From Pseudomonas sp. PSKL.D1 (GTDB lineage Bacteria > Pseudomonadota > Gammaproteobacteria > Pseudomonadales > Pseudomonadaceae), in NCBI RefSeq assembly GCF_028898945.1, contig NZ_CP118607.1:62001-126000 (forward strand): a stretch of DNA of 64,000 nucleotides, in the 5' to 3' direction. Numbering within the stretch: position 1 is the first letter of the stretch; each line of letters begins with the position of its first letter. The notes under the pieces were generated by a model, which had not been told where the DNA came from, did not search any database, and saw only the letters and a program-made list of their open reading frames with translations. Position numbers and translations under genes: made by a program. Positions 29,689 through 39,116 of the stretch are shown here, in pieces.

Positions 29689-30321
29689 ATGCGTAAACTG
29701 ATTCTCAGCGCCGCGCTGGTCGCTGCCAGCGTATTCGGTATGACCGCCGTACAGGCCGCGGAGCCTGTGGCAGGCAAGGAATATATCGAGCTGAGCAACC
29801 CCGTTCCGGTTTCCGTTCCGGGCAAAATCGAGGTAGTCGAGCTGTTCTGGTATGGCTGCCCTCACTGCTACCACTTTGAGCCGACCATCAACCCGTGGGC
29901 CGAGAAGCTGCCAGCCGACGTCAACTTCAAGCGTGTACCTGCCATGTTTGGCGGCCCTTGGGACGCGCACGGCCAGATGTTCCTCACCCTCGAAGCCATG
30001 GGTGTCGAGCACAAGGTTCACGCCGCGGTATTCGACGCTATCCAGAACCAGCGCAAGCGCCTGACAGACCCTCAGGACATGGCTGACTTCCTCGCCACCC
30101 AGGGCGTCGACAAGGACAAGTTCCTCGCCACCTTCAACTCCTTCGCAATCAAAGGCCAGGTCAACCAGGCCAAAGAACTGGCGAAGAAGTATGAAATCAC
30201 CGGTGTACCGAGCATGGTGGTCAACGGCAAGTACCGCTTCGACCTGGGCACGGCCGGCGGGCCGGAAGGCGTGTTGAACGTCGCCGACCAACTGATTGCC
30301 AAGGAGCGCGCCGCTAAGTAA
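29689..30321 (+). CDS. dsbA: Periplasmic thiol:disulfide oxidase DsbA
   Basis: The protein has 210 residues. The signal peptide ends VQAAEP. The active site is CPHC at residues 57-60 in FWYGCPHCYHFEP, and the cis-Pro loop is GVPSMVVNGKYRFD. It introduces disulfides into exported proteins. It is followed after 11 bp by a nuclease-family gene, likely cotranscribed. Confidence 0.97.
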   Translation: MRKLILSAALVAASVFGMTAVQAAEPVAGKEYIELSNPVPVSVPGKIEVVELFWYGCPHCYHFEPTINPWAEKLPADVNFKRVPAMFGGPWDAHGQMFLTLEAMGVEHKVHAAVFDAIQNQRKRLTDPQDMADFLATQGVDKDKFLATFNSFAIKGQVNQAKELAKKYEITGVPSMVVNGKYRFDLGTAGGPEGVLNVADQLIAKERAAK

Positions 30322-30332
30322 GCGGCGCCCCC

Positions 30333-31187
30333 ATGCCCCGCTTCAGAAGCACGCGTGGCATTGGCCTGCACCAGCCGCAGGTCAACGAGCATCACCTGCA
30401 GGCCCCTGGCCTGCCCGAGGATGGTCGCCTGCGGCTGCTCAGCTTCAACATTCAGGTTGGCATCAGCACCGAGCGTTACCGGCACTATCTGACCCGCAGC
30501 TGGCAGCACGTGCTGCCGCACACCGGCCGTGCGGGCAACCTGCAGAAGATTGGCGACCTGCTCAATGATTTTGACCTGGTTGCCTTGCAGGAGGCTGACG
30601 GCGGCAGCATGCGGTCGGGCTACGTCAATCAGGTGGAGCACTTGGCCCAGCTTGGGGCGTTTCCCTACTGGTATCAGCAGCTCAACCGCAACCTTGGGCG
30701 TTTTGCCCAGCACAGCAACGGTGTGCTCAGCCGTTTGAAACCACACCTGCTGGAAGATCATCCACTGCCCGGCCCTGCTGGCCGAGGTGCGATTCTGGTG
30801 CGCTTCGGTGAGGGTGAAGATGCGCTGATCGTGGTCATGATGCACCTTGCGCTGGGTGCCAAGACACGCGCCCGGCAACTGGCTTATATACGCGAGCTGA
30901 TCGGCGGCTACCGCCATCAGGTGCTGATGGGTGACATGAACACCCATGCCACCGACCTGTTGGACCACTCTCCCCTGCGTGACTTGGGCCTCGTTGCACC
31001 CCAGGCCGAAGCAACCTTTCCCAGCTGGCGCCCACAGCGTTGTCTGGACCATATCCTGCTAAGCCCTACCCTTGCTCTGGAGCGGGTCGAAGTACTGGCG
31101 CAGCCAATTTCAGACCATCTTCCGGTTGCCGTGGAGATCCGATTGCCTGATGCACTGACTGTGGATACGCTGCCGGTCTTGAGCTAG
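30333..31187 (+). CDS. Endonuclease/exonuclease/phosphatase family protein
   Basis: The protein has 284 residues with no signal peptide. All EEP-fold motifs are present: LRLLSFNIQVG, DLVALQEADGG, MMHLALG, VLMGDMNTHA, CLDHILLS and ISDHLPVAVEI. These are Mg-dependent phosphodiesterases acting on DNA, lipids or other substrates; the substrate is unknown. It lies directly after dsbA. Confidence 0.9.
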   Translation: MPRFRSTRGIGLHQPQVNEHHLQAPGLPEDGRLRLLSFNIQVGISTERYRHYLTRSWQHVLPHTGRAGNLQKIGDLLNDFDLVALQEADGGSMRSGYVNQVEHLAQLGAFPYWYQQLNRNLGRFAQHSNGVLSRLKPHLLEDHPLPGPAGRGAILVRFGEGEDALIVVMMHLALGAKTRARQLAYIRELIGGYRHQVLMGDMNTHATDLLDHSPLRDLGLVAPQAEATFPSWRPQRCLDHILLSPTLALERVEVLAQPISDHLPVAVEIRLPDALTVDTLPVLS

Positions 31188-31283
31188 ATCAGCAAGTGCG
31201 TGCCCAAACCCTCAAGAGTTTGTGCCACTCGCCGACAGCCTTTAATTACCCCCACAGCTGCATTACCCGTCGCGGATCCAGGC

Positions 31284-33230
31284 ATGACCGAAGAAGCCGA
31301 GCGCTGGAAAGAAAAATACCTCAAGAGTATCGAGCAGCAGGAGAAGCTCGAGCGTCGTTGGGAAGCACGCCTCGATCTGCTGCGGCGCGGCCTGGTGCGC
31401 AGCTCGCTGGCGGCAGAAGGCAGCGACAAGGTAGTCGACCAGTGCATGAAGGAAATGCGCGAAGTCATCCGCAGCGACACGATGGATGCCGGCCTTGCCG
31501 GGCTTATCCCTCGCCTGGAAAAAGCCGTGCTCGACTCGGAGCAGCGCCGCGAAACGCGGATGAACCAGGTCAGTGATGCCTTGAATGCGCTGGTTGCCCA
31601 GCTTCAGGGCCTGCCGTTGCCCGGCGATGTGTCTCGCCCGCTGAAAAAACTGGCCAAGAAGCTGGACGGTGGTGTTAGCCAGTCGCGTGAACTGCCGCCA
31701 TTGCTGGGTGAACTCAGTGGCTTGCAAGGGCGCGCCTTGTCATCGCTTAGCAAAGGTGAAGAGGAGGCAAAGCCGGGGTTACTGCAGCGGCTGTTCGGCC
31801 ATCGTGAGGATGATCCTCAGCCCGAAAGCGCTCCGGTGGCCACCGTGCCAGCTGCCCCGCCAGCCGAGGTTCAGCACCAACCGTTGCCGGATGGCCCTGT
31901 ATTGGTCGACTTGCCTCCACGCGATATGGATGAGCTGCGGCCTGTTGCCCAGCCCCTTGAGAAGCCACAGCCGGAAGCAAACACGGTACCTGTCGTCGAG
32001 CCGCGAGCGCTCGACGAACCTGAGGCGACCACCTTGGAGCCAGAAGCTCCAGAGATGGGCGAGCCTCAAGCCGTACCCGAGCAGCCTCCCGTCCCCGTCG
32101 AACAGAAAGACGAAACTCTGGCGCCTTTGGCAGAAACCTTCGGCGAAGATGGGCCGTATGCACTGCCGGATGCGGTCGAGCCGCCCTACAGCCAGGTAGC
32201 CGCGCACATCGAGCAAACGCTGATCGGCTTGCTGGACGACCTCAGCCTGCCCGAACGCCACAAGGCGCAAGCTTTGGAGATGCGCGAACGCGTGGCACGG
32301 GGGCTGAACTGGTATGAGCTGATTCCGGTGCTGGATGACCTTGCTGTGCTGATGCTAGCCATCACCGACAGTGGCCAGCATGAATTCGAGACCTACCTGC
32401 AACAGCTCAATGAACGCCTGGAAACTTTCCAGAGCCACCTTCACGAGGCCAGTGCTGGCCACGCAGACAATAGCTCCGCCGCCCGTGAGCTGGACAGCCA
32501 GTTGCGCGAACAAGTCGATGGCCTGCAAAGCAGCGTGCAGGGTGCAGTTGACGTTGTCAGCCTGAAACAGATTCTGGAAGGCCGCCTGGAAGGCCTGTTG
32601 GTCACCATGGATGACCACCAGCACGAACGCGACCGCCGCGAACAGGAACTTGCCGGCCGCCTGCAAGGTTTGGCCGAGCGCGTGGCGAACATGGAGCAAG
32701 AAGCGCTCGGCTATCGCGAGCACCTTGAGGAACAGCGGCAAAAAGCCCTGATCGACCCGCTGACCGGCCTGCCCAACCGTGCGGCGTGGAGTGAGCGTGT
32801 AGAGCGCGAGATGGTGGATTGGCAAGAGAATGGTGGCCATCTGGCCATGGCGATTCTTGACCTGGACCACTTCAAGCGGATCAACGACAGTTATGGCCAC
32901 CTGGCTGGCGACAAAGTGCTGAAAATTGTCGCCGATCAGTTGCGCAAACGCCTGCGTGCCCGTGATTTCATCGCCCGGTTTGGTGGTGAAGAGTTCGTGC
33001 TGCTGCTGCCGCAAACCTCACCGGCCGCCGCAGCGCAAGTCGCAGAAGCCTTGCGTGCGGCAATCGAAGCCTGCCCGTTTCACTTCAAAGGCGAGCGGGT
33101 AGTCATCACCACCTCCATTGGGCTGGGTGCATTCCGTACAGGAGAGCGCGGCGACCAGGTGCTCAAACGTGCCGATGCCGCGTTGTATCGGGCCAAAGAA
33201 CTTGGCCGTAACCGCGTGGAACAAAGCTGA
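31284..33230 (+). CDS. Diguanylate cyclase (GGEEF) with long N-terminal region
   Basis: The protein has 648 residues. The start at 31284 (MTEEAERWKEKYLKSIEQQE) was chosen over a frame extension of low coding quality. The N-terminal 180 residues are coiled-coil-like. Residues ~180-300 are a Pro/Glu-rich linker, and ~310-490 are helical. The C-terminal GGDEF domain (about 490-648) has DPLTGLPNRAAW, LDLDHFKRINDSYGHLAGD and RFGGEEF. An intact inhibitory site RARD lies five residues before GGEEF. It makes cyclic di-GMP. No membrane segment is seen, so it should be cytoplasmic. Confidence 0.93.
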   Translation: MTEEAERWKEKYLKSIEQQEKLERRWEARLDLLRRGLVRSSLAAEGSDKVVDQCMKEMREVIRSDTMDAGLAGLIPRLEKAVLDSEQRRETRMNQVSDALNALVAQLQGLPLPGDVSRPLKKLAKKLDGGVSQSRELPPLLGELSGLQGRALSSLSKGEEEAKPGLLQRLFGHREDDPQPESAPVATVPAAPPAEVQHQPLPDGPVLVDLPPRDMDELRPVAQPLEKPQPEANTVPVVEPRALDEPEATTLEPEAPEMGEPQAVPEQPPVPVEQKDETLAPLAETFGEDGPYALPDAVEPPYSQVAAHIEQTLIGLLDDLSLPERHKAQALEMRERVARGLNWYELIPVLDDLAVLMLAITDSGQHEFETYLQQLNERLETFQSHLHEASAGHADNSSAARELDSQLREQVDGLQSSVQGAVDVVSLKQILEGRLEGLLVTMDDHQHERDRREQELAGRLQGLAERVANMEQEALGYREHLEEQRQKALIDPLTGLPNRAAWSERVEREMVDWQENGGHLAMAILDLDHFKRINDSYGHLAGDKVLKIVADQLRKRLRARDFIARFGGEEFVLLLPQTSPAAAAQVAEALRAAIEACPFHFKGERVVITTSIGLGAFRTGERGDQVLKRADAALYRAKELGRNRVEQS

Positions 33231-33295
33231 ACGGGTGAGCCGGGCACGCATACGTTATGCTGTTGCGTTACTGGCAAATCACCCTGGCTTCCCTA

Positions 33296-34072
33296 ATGAA
33301 AGCGTTTTTTACCGCATTGCTGCTGATTGCCCTGGCGGGTTGTTCGACCGGCCTGCGCATTGACCGCAGCCACCCCTCGGCCAACCAGGACAATCGCATT
33401 CAGTTTGTTGTCCTGCATTACACCAATGCCTCACTGGAGCGCTCGCTGGCGCTGCTTACCCATGGCGAGGTCAGCAGCCATTACCTGATTGGCGATGGGC
33501 CGGCCACCGTCTACCAGCTTGTTGATGAAAACCGTCGTGCCTGGCACGCGGGTGATAGCCAGTGGGATGGGCGTACCTGGCTGAACTCGAGCTCAATCGG
33601 CATCGAAATCGTCAACCCCGGGTTCACTGATACGCCGAATGGGCGGGTATGGCACCCCTACAGTGAGGCCCAGGTTCAAGCGCTGATCGCCCTGCTCAAG
33701 GACATCGTCAAGCGCAACAATATTCAACCCCGCTACATCATTGGCCACAGCGACATTGCGCCGCTGCGCAAGCTTGACCCGGGCCCGCTGTTCCCATGGA
33801 AACGCCTTGCCGATGCAGGTGTTGGCATTTGGCCAGAGGCCAACGCCGTGGCGCGGCAACAAGCTTACTTCAGCGTCAACCCGCCAAGCATCGCTTGGTA
33901 TCAACAGCAGTTGGCGCGCTTTGGCTATGCCATAGAGCAGAGTGGCGAACTGGATGTAGAAACCCGGCATGTAATCGCTGCATTCCAGATGCGCTTCCGC
34001 CCACAACGCTTCGACGGTATGCCGGACGCGCAGACCGCGGCCATGCTGCAGGTTCTCAATCGCCTGCGTTGA
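33296..34072 (+). CDS. N-acetylmuramyl-L-alanine amidase, AmpDh2/AmiD-type lipoprotein
   Basis: The protein has 258 residues. The start at 33296 is placed at the lipoprotein signal MKAFFTALLLIALAGCST (lipobox LAGC). The Amidase_2 domain has VVLHYTN and GHSDIAPLRKLDPG (zinc His and Asp) with SIGIEIVNPG. The C-terminal ~60 residues form a peptidoglycan-binding helix bundle (LDVETRHVIAAFQMRFRP). It cleaves the amide between muramic acid and the stem peptide in the periplasm. Its position beside kinB/algB matches ampDh2 of P. aeruginosa. Confidence 0.9.
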   Translation: MKAFFTALLLIALAGCSTGLRIDRSHPSANQDNRIQFVVLHYTNASLERSLALLTHGEVSSHYLIGDGPATVYQLVDENRRAWHAGDSQWDGRTWLNSSSIGIEIVNPGFTDTPNGRVWHPYSEAQVQALIALLKDIVKRNNIQPRYIIGHSDIAPLRKLDPGPLFPWKRLADAGVGIWPEANAVARQQAYFSVNPPSIAWYQQQLARFGYAIEQSGELDVETRHVIAAFQMRFRPQRFDGMPDAQTAAMLQVLNRLR

Positions 34073-34144
34073 AGCTTCCGCCAAACGGCGCGAGCCAATG
34101 TGCATTTCAGTTGCTATACCTTGGTAATCAACTGGATGCTGCCC

Positions 34145-35764
34145 ATGTCGGCCCTGATAACTGCCTTGCGCCAATTTTTTTACCGTCCCTGGATGCTGGC
34201 CTCACTGGCAGCATTGGCCAGCGCCGCCGTGCTGCTGACTGCCAGCATTGGCATCGCATTGCAGCAGATGAAGCAGAGCGAAAGCGCGCAGATGAACGCT
34301 CAGGGCGAGCGCTTTCTTGATCGGCTGGAGCAGGTGTTTGGCCAGTTGCGCGAAGGGGTCGACGAGCTGCAGGCTCAGCCATTGCGCGGTTGCAGTCCGG
34401 CGATGGTGGCGGCTTTGCAGCAAGTTGGCCTGGGGTCTCGCTTTATCTACGAAGCGGCCTACGTAGACAGTAATGTGGCATGTTCCAATCGAGGTGGCGC
34501 GAGAGCCTTCGTGCCAACAAGGGCCCCGGATATTCAGGGCCCGACATACAGTTACTGGCTCAATACCACCACTGAACCCAACGAGAACCTCGCCGCATTG
34601 ATGCTGGCGCGCGGCAACTTTCTGGTTTCCACCTCGCGCGGCCACCTGACCGACGTGGTTGACTTGCCGCCGGGCGGTAGCTTGTTGGTGGTGCTCGATA
34701 ATGGCACCCGTGCCATTCCGGTGTTGGGGCCATCGCAGGTCTGGCCGCCCGCCAGCGATTGGCCACCGCCCAGCCAGAACTCGCTGTATGAGTTGCATGA
34801 CCGCCTGGTGTACCGGATGCCGACGAAGTCCCCGGATTACCAGCTGGTGCTGATTGCCCCTCGTGCCAGCTTGCCCTTGCGGATGAACGGCATGCTTTGG
34901 CTGCTGTTCCCAGGCAGCGTGCTGGCAGCGTGCTGCATCGGCTGGTTGGTGCTGCAACTGATCTTGCAGCGGCGTTCAATGAGCTCGGAGTTGCAGAATG
35001 CGCTGCGCCGCGGCGAGCTACAGGTGCTTTATCAGCCAATCATCGAGCTCGACAGCCGGCGCTGTGTCGGAGCCGAGGCTCTGGTGCGCTGGCGACGGCC
35101 TGATGGCACATTGACCAGCCCTGACCTGTTCATCCCTTTGGCCGAGAACACTGGGCAGATTCGCCAGATCACCGACTTTGTTCTACAGCGTGTGCTTGAA
35201 CAGTTGGGGCAGTTGCTGCGGTCGCACCGCAATTTGTACATCTCCGTGAATCTGGCAGCTTGCGATGTGATGGTGCCGCGTATTGGCCGGGTGGCGGCAC
35301 GGTTGCTGGCATTGCATCGAGTCGCCGCCAGCCAGATCGCCTTCGAGGTCACTGAGCGGGGGCTGATTGACGTGGTGGTGGCACGCGATAACCTGCAGGC
35401 CCTGCGTTCGGTTGGGCATCAGGTGCTGATTGATGACTTTGGCACGGGTTACTGCAGCCTGGCCTACTTGCAGACCTTGCCGGTGGACTGCCTGAAGATC
35501 GATAAAGCGTTCATCGATGCGCTGGGCCATGACGCGGCCAGTAGTGGGGTGGCGCCGCATATCATTCGTATGGCCCATGACCTGCATTTGAGGGTGATAG
35601 CTGAAGGTATCGAGTGCGAGGCCCAGGCAGTGCTGCTCAATAGCGAAGGGGTCAATTACGGCCAGGGCTGGTTATTTGCCCATCCGCTCAATGCCCGGCA
35701 GTTTGCCGAGCTGGTGACCCGAGGGCGGCAGGTGCGTCGGTCGCGGATTGACGATGAGCCTTGA
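34145..35764 (+). CDS. EAL cyclic di-GMP phosphodiesterase with CSS-type periplasmic sensor
   Basis: The protein has about 539 residues; a start at 34136 is also possible. Two membrane helices (about 17-37 and 245-268) flank a periplasmic domain with two cysteines, in LRGCSPAM and NVACSNRG. This is as in CSS domains, where disulfide state controls activity. The EAL domain follows with GAEALVRW, NLAACDV, FEVTERGLID, DDFGTGYCSLAYL, KIDKAFID and VIAEGIE, so catalysis should be intact. DsbA, encoded nearby, oxidises such cysteines in E. coli PdeC. Confidence 0.92.
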   Translation: MSALITALRQFFYRPWMLASLAALASAAVLLTASIGIALQQMKQSESAQMNAQGERFLDRLEQVFGQLREGVDELQAQPLRGCSPAMVAALQQVGLGSRFIYEAAYVDSNVACSNRGGARAFVPTRAPDIQGPTYSYWLNTTTEPNENLAALMLARGNFLVSTSRGHLTDVVDLPPGGSLLVVLDNGTRAIPVLGPSQVWPPASDWPPPSQNSLYELHDRLVYRMPTKSPDYQLVLIAPRASLPLRMNGMLWLLFPGSVLAACCIGWLVLQLILQRRSMSSELQNALRRGELQVLYQPIIELDSRRCVGAEALVRWRRPDGTLTSPDLFIPLAENTGQIRQITDFVLQRVLEQLGQLLRSHRNLYISVNLAACDVMVPRIGRVAARLLALHRVAASQIAFEVTERGLIDVVVARDNLQALRSVGHQVLIDDFGTGYCSLAYLQTLPVDCLKIDKAFIDALGHDAASSGVAPHIIRMAHDLHLRVIAEGIECEAQAVLLNSEGVNYGQGWLFAHPLNARQFAELVTRGRQVRRSRIDDEP

Positions 35765-35785
35765 GGCCTGCCTCACCAGCCTGCT

Positions 35786-37564
35786 TCAGACTGGCAAAGC
35801 CATATAGAACTGTGTCCCCTGCCCTGGCCTGGAGAACACGCCCATACGCCCCCCGTGCAACTGGACGATCTCCTTGCACAAGGCCAAACCTAACCCGGCC
35901 CCGCCCTTCTTGCGCCCTACCTGCACGAATGGCTCGAAAATCCGCCCCTGCTGCCCATAGGCAATCCCTTCGCCGGTGTCCTCGACACTGACGATTACCC
36001 GCTCGACATGTCTTCGGGCATGCAGCCTGATTCGCCCGCCGCTGGCGGTGTGCCGGATGGCATTGTTGAGAAGGTTGTCGAGCACTCTGTCCAGTTGCGC
36101 AACGTCGGCCTGGATGCGAGGCAGCGGTGGTTCAAGTTCCATCACCAGCTCAACTTGCTTGGTCGAAGCCTGTTCACTGAAACGAGCCTGAGCGCGTTGC
36201 AGCAGGTCATCAATGGCGCACGGCGCAAGCTCAAGCTTTTGCAGCCCGCTTTGGTACCGCGAGAAGTTCAGCAGATCATTGATCAACTGCGTCAGGCGTT
36301 GCATTTCTTCGCCGATAGTCTCCAGCAGGTCGCTTTCGCGGGCTTCAGGTGGGAACTTGACTCGCTCGCGAAGCAAGCCAAAGGCCATGTGCATGCCAGT
36401 TACCGGGGTGCGCAGTTCATGCGAAGCGCGCAGCACGAACTCGCTGCGCACGCGTTCGAACGCCCGTTGTTCGGTGACGTCGTGGAGCACCATCACAGCA
36501 CCAAGAATCGGCCCTTGCGGGTGGCTGACCGGTGTCAGGCTGTAGGTCAGCAACCGCGACTCTTCATCCACCTCGATACACAAGTCGTCGGGCTGGCGGT
36601 CCAGGCTGCCACCGCGCAACACCTGGCGCAGTTGCTGTTCCAGCTCTGGGCGTTGCAAGGCCTCGGCCAGGCCGCTGCCAACGCGGCTGTCACTCCAGCC
36701 GAGCTGGCGCTGGGCCACCGGGTTGAGGTGCTCTAGGTGGCCTTGGCGGTCAATGATCAACAGGCCGTCGTCGATGCTGTCGAGTACAGCCTGCAGGCGT
36801 TGCTGGCCGGCCAGCAATTCATCAACATTGGTCGCCTGATGCTTGCGCAGTGCGTCGGCCATGAGGCCGAAGCGGCGGGTAAGCTGATTGAGTTCGATGG
36901 CTTGGGTTACAGGCAAGGTGACATCGAAATTGCCCTGGCCTAATTGGTCTGCGGCTTTCGCCAGGGCCTCGATGGGCTGGCCAAAGCGCCGCGCGATGTT
37001 GTGCGCGGTGACAAATCCGAGCACCAGCACGACCAACCCCATCAGGCCAAGCACGCCACTGACCAACAGCGCCCGGTCGCGGGTGTGTTCTTCGCTACGA
37101 GTAATCGTGTCCAGCGCCTGCTTGTGCGAGTCGAGCAGGTCTGTGCGAACCTGGTTGAATGCGGCCCCCAGTGGTTGATCAATGCCCATGCTTCTGGCGG
37201 GTGCCGAACTGTCTCGATAAGCCTGGAGAAATGCCTGGTAGTTGCTGCTGGCTTTGCTGAGGCCCGTACGTTCTCCGCCCTGCTCAAGGCCTTTGTTCAG
37301 CAGGGTCTGGAAGTTTTCCTGCAACGCCTGGAGGTTATCCGGCGCTGTACTCTCATCCAGCATCAGCGTCAGTTGTTCACCCAGGTTTTGCCGCAGTTTG
37401 AGGCCAACCTCCAGCGCGTGAGTCATTTCACCCACCGACCTCTGCTGCACGGTTGCCATTTGCAGCACACTTACAAGGCCTAGCAGCAAACCCAGCAGCG
37501 CGACCGTGACCAGCGCCGATATGCTCAGGAAAAGCCGCGTGCGCAGCTTCATTGGCCATCTCAT
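35786..37564 (-). CDS. kinB: Sensor histidine kinase KinB
   Basis: The protein has 592 residues. The ATG at 37564 overlaps the algB stop as ATGA. It has TM1 about 10-35, a periplasmic helical domain, TM2 about 165-187, HAMP about 190-240, a PAS domain about 250-370 (DSIDDGLLIIDRQGHLEHLNP), the phospho-acceptor His382 in LRASHELRTPVTG, and an ATPase domain with NAIRHTASGG, DTGEGI and GGAGLGLALCKEIV. Near full-length identity in layout to P. aeruginosa KinB, which controls alginate and virulence through AlgB and can act as its phosphatase. Confidence 0.95.
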   Translation of the reverse strand: MRWPMKLRTRLFLSISALVTVALLGLLLGLVSVLQMATVQQRSVGEMTHALEVGLKLRQNLGEQLTLMLDESTAPDNLQALQENFQTLLNKGLEQGGERTGLSKASSNYQAFLQAYRDSSAPARSMGIDQPLGAAFNQVRTDLLDSHKQALDTITRSEEHTRDRALLVSGVLGLMGLVVLVLGFVTAHNIARRFGQPIEALAKAADQLGQGNFDVTLPVTQAIELNQLTRRFGLMADALRKHQATNVDELLAGQQRLQAVLDSIDDGLLIIDRQGHLEHLNPVAQRQLGWSDSRVGSGLAEALQRPELEQQLRQVLRGGSLDRQPDDLCIEVDEESRLLTYSLTPVSHPQGPILGAVMVLHDVTEQRAFERVRSEFVLRASHELRTPVTGMHMAFGLLRERVKFPPEARESDLLETIGEEMQRLTQLINDLLNFSRYQSGLQKLELAPCAIDDLLQRAQARFSEQASTKQVELVMELEPPLPRIQADVAQLDRVLDNLLNNAIRHTASGGRIRLHARRHVERVIVSVEDTGEGIAYGQQGRIFEPFVQVGRKKGGAGLGLALCKEIVQLHGGRMGVFSRPGQGTQFYMALPV

Positions 37565-38907
37565 AGGTTGTACTGCTTACGCTTGCGATAAAGGGTGGAG
37601 GCATCGATACCCAGTGTCTTGGCGGCTTGGTCGAGGGTATCGCTGGCAGCCAGTACGGCGCCGATGTGAGCGCGCTCAAGCTCGTCGAGGCTTAATGCCG
37701 CACCGACCCGTGGCGCGTTGCTGGCTGGTTGTTCGCCCATGCCCAAGTGGCTGATTTCGACCCGTTCCTGTGGGCAGATGATGCTGGCACGCTCGATCAC
37801 GTTGCGCAGTTCGCGGATGTTGCCGGGCCAGCGGTAGTTGAGCAGTGCGGCACGCGCCTCTTCGCTGAAGCCTCGTGCCGGGCGGGAGTACTCCTTGACG
37901 AAGCGTGCCAGGAAGCGATCTGCCAGGGTAAGAATGTCTTCACTGCGTTCACGCAGGGGCGGCAGGTGCAAGGTGATGACGTTCAGGCGGTAGAGCAAGT
38001 CTTCCCGGAAGCGGCTTTCCCGCACCATCTCTTCAAGGTTCAGGTTGGTTGCCGCCAGAATGCGCACATCGGCCCGGCGGGTGACCGGGTCTCCGACCCG
38101 CTCGTACTCTTTGTCCTGAATGAAGCGAAGCAATTTTGGTTGCAAAGTCAGGGGGAAATCGCCGATTTCGTCGAGAAAAAGCGTGCCCCCGTCCGCCTGG
38201 CTGACCCGGCCCAGCGTACTTTCGCTGGCACCGGTGAATGCGCCACGGGTATGGCCAAACAGCTCGCTTTCCATCAGTTCTGCATTGAGCGACGGGCAGT
38301 TGATAGTGACGCATGCCTTGCGTGCTCGCTTGCTCCAGCCGTGGATGGCGCGGGCCAGTTCACCTTTACCGGTACCCGACTCGCCGAGGATGAGGATGTT
38401 GGCATCGGTGGTCGCCACCTGCCGCGCGGTTTCCAGCACGGCCATCATGGCCGGGCTGTGCGAGTCCAGGCCGTCCTTGGGCTTGCGCATTTCCCCTTCA
38501 AGCGCTTCGAGCCGCGCAGACAGCTGGCGGACCTCCAGTTGTTTGGCGGTGGCAAGGCGCAGTTGATCCGGGCTGCAGGGCTTGACCAGGTAATCGGCGG
38601 CACCCGCCTGAATGGCATCAACCGCGGTGTCGATGGCTGAATGAGCGGTGACGATGACTACCCGCATCCACGGCGCTTGAACACGCATCTGAGCCAATAC
38701 GTCCAGGCCATTGTCTTCGCCGAGGCGCAAATCGAGGAAACATAGGTCGAACACCTGGCGTTGCAGCAGCGCTTCGGCCTGTGAAGCACTGTTGGCGGTG
38801 GCCACGCTGTAGCCTTCGTCTTCGAGGCAGTAGCGGAAGGTGCGCAGGATCGCGGACTCGTCATCCACCAGCAGAATGCGGCCTTGCTTGTCCTGGGCTG
38901 ATTCCAT
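37561..38907 (-). CDS. algB: NtrC-family response regulator AlgB
   Basis: The protein has 448 residues. The receiver domain has acidic residues LLVDDES and phospho-acceptor Asp59 in DLCFLDLRLG. The AAA+ domain has GESGTGKGELARAI, the sigma-54-contact loop RGAFTGASES, and GGTLFLDEIGDFP. The C-terminal Fis-type helix-turn-helix is TLDQAAKTLGIDASTLYRKRKQYNL. It should activate sigma-54 promoters; two good candidates lie directly upstream across the divergent region. It is cotranscribed and coupled with kinB. Confidence 0.96.
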   Translation of the reverse strand: MESAQDKQGRILLVDDESAILRTFRYCLEDEGYSVATANSASQAEALLQRQVFDLCFLDLRLGEDNGLDVLAQMRVQAPWMRVVIVTAHSAIDTAVDAIQAGAADYLVKPCSPDQLRLATAKQLEVRQLSARLEALEGEMRKPKDGLDSHSPAMMAVLETARQVATTDANILILGESGTGKGELARAIHGWSKRARKACVTINCPSLNAELMESELFGHTRGAFTGASESTLGRVSQADGGTLFLDEIGDFPLTLQPKLLRFIQDKEYERVGDPVTRRADVRILAATNLNLEEMVRESRFREDLLYRLNVITLHLPPLRERSEDILTLADRFLARFVKEYSRPARGFSEEARAALLNYRWPGNIRELRNVIERASIICPQERVEISHLGMGEQPASNAPRVGAALSLDELERAHIGAVLAASDTLDQAAKTLGIDASTLYRKRKQYNL

Positions 38908-38977
38908 GTGCTGCGCTCCTTAGGGGTCGATCTCAATTAGTGTGGGGAAAATCGGGCAAGTTGCATGGTCAATTCTG

Positions 38978-38992
38978 AAGGATTCTGTCCTT
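38978..38992. promoter_or_regulatory. Inverted repeat, candidate activator site 1
   Basis: AAGGA-TTCTG-TCCTT is a perfect 5-bp dyad 72-86 bases upstream of the sigma-54 promoter at 39064. A near copy, AGGA-TACG-TCCT, precedes the second sigma-54 promoter at the same distance. This is a candidate AlgB site, inferred only from position and repetition. Confidence 0.4.
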
Positions 38993-39063
38993 TGCATGCT
39001 AGCCAATGGCCAATGACTGCCGTGAAGCCGCGATATCTCGATGATTTTCTTAGAGCAGAGCGG

Positions 39064-39078
39064 TGGCACATTGGTTGC
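39064..39078 (+). promoter_or_regulatory. Sigma-54 promoter for BON-protein gene
   Basis: TGGCACATTGGTTGC matches the -24/-12 consensus TGGCAC-N5-TTGC exactly, with GG and GC 12 bases apart. It lies 39 bases before the ATG of the BON gene, just upstream of its AAAGGAG ribosome site. Confidence 0.8.
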
Positions 39079-39116
39079 GACGATTTTCAGATTTTGCCAA
39101 CAAAAGGAGTGCGCAC

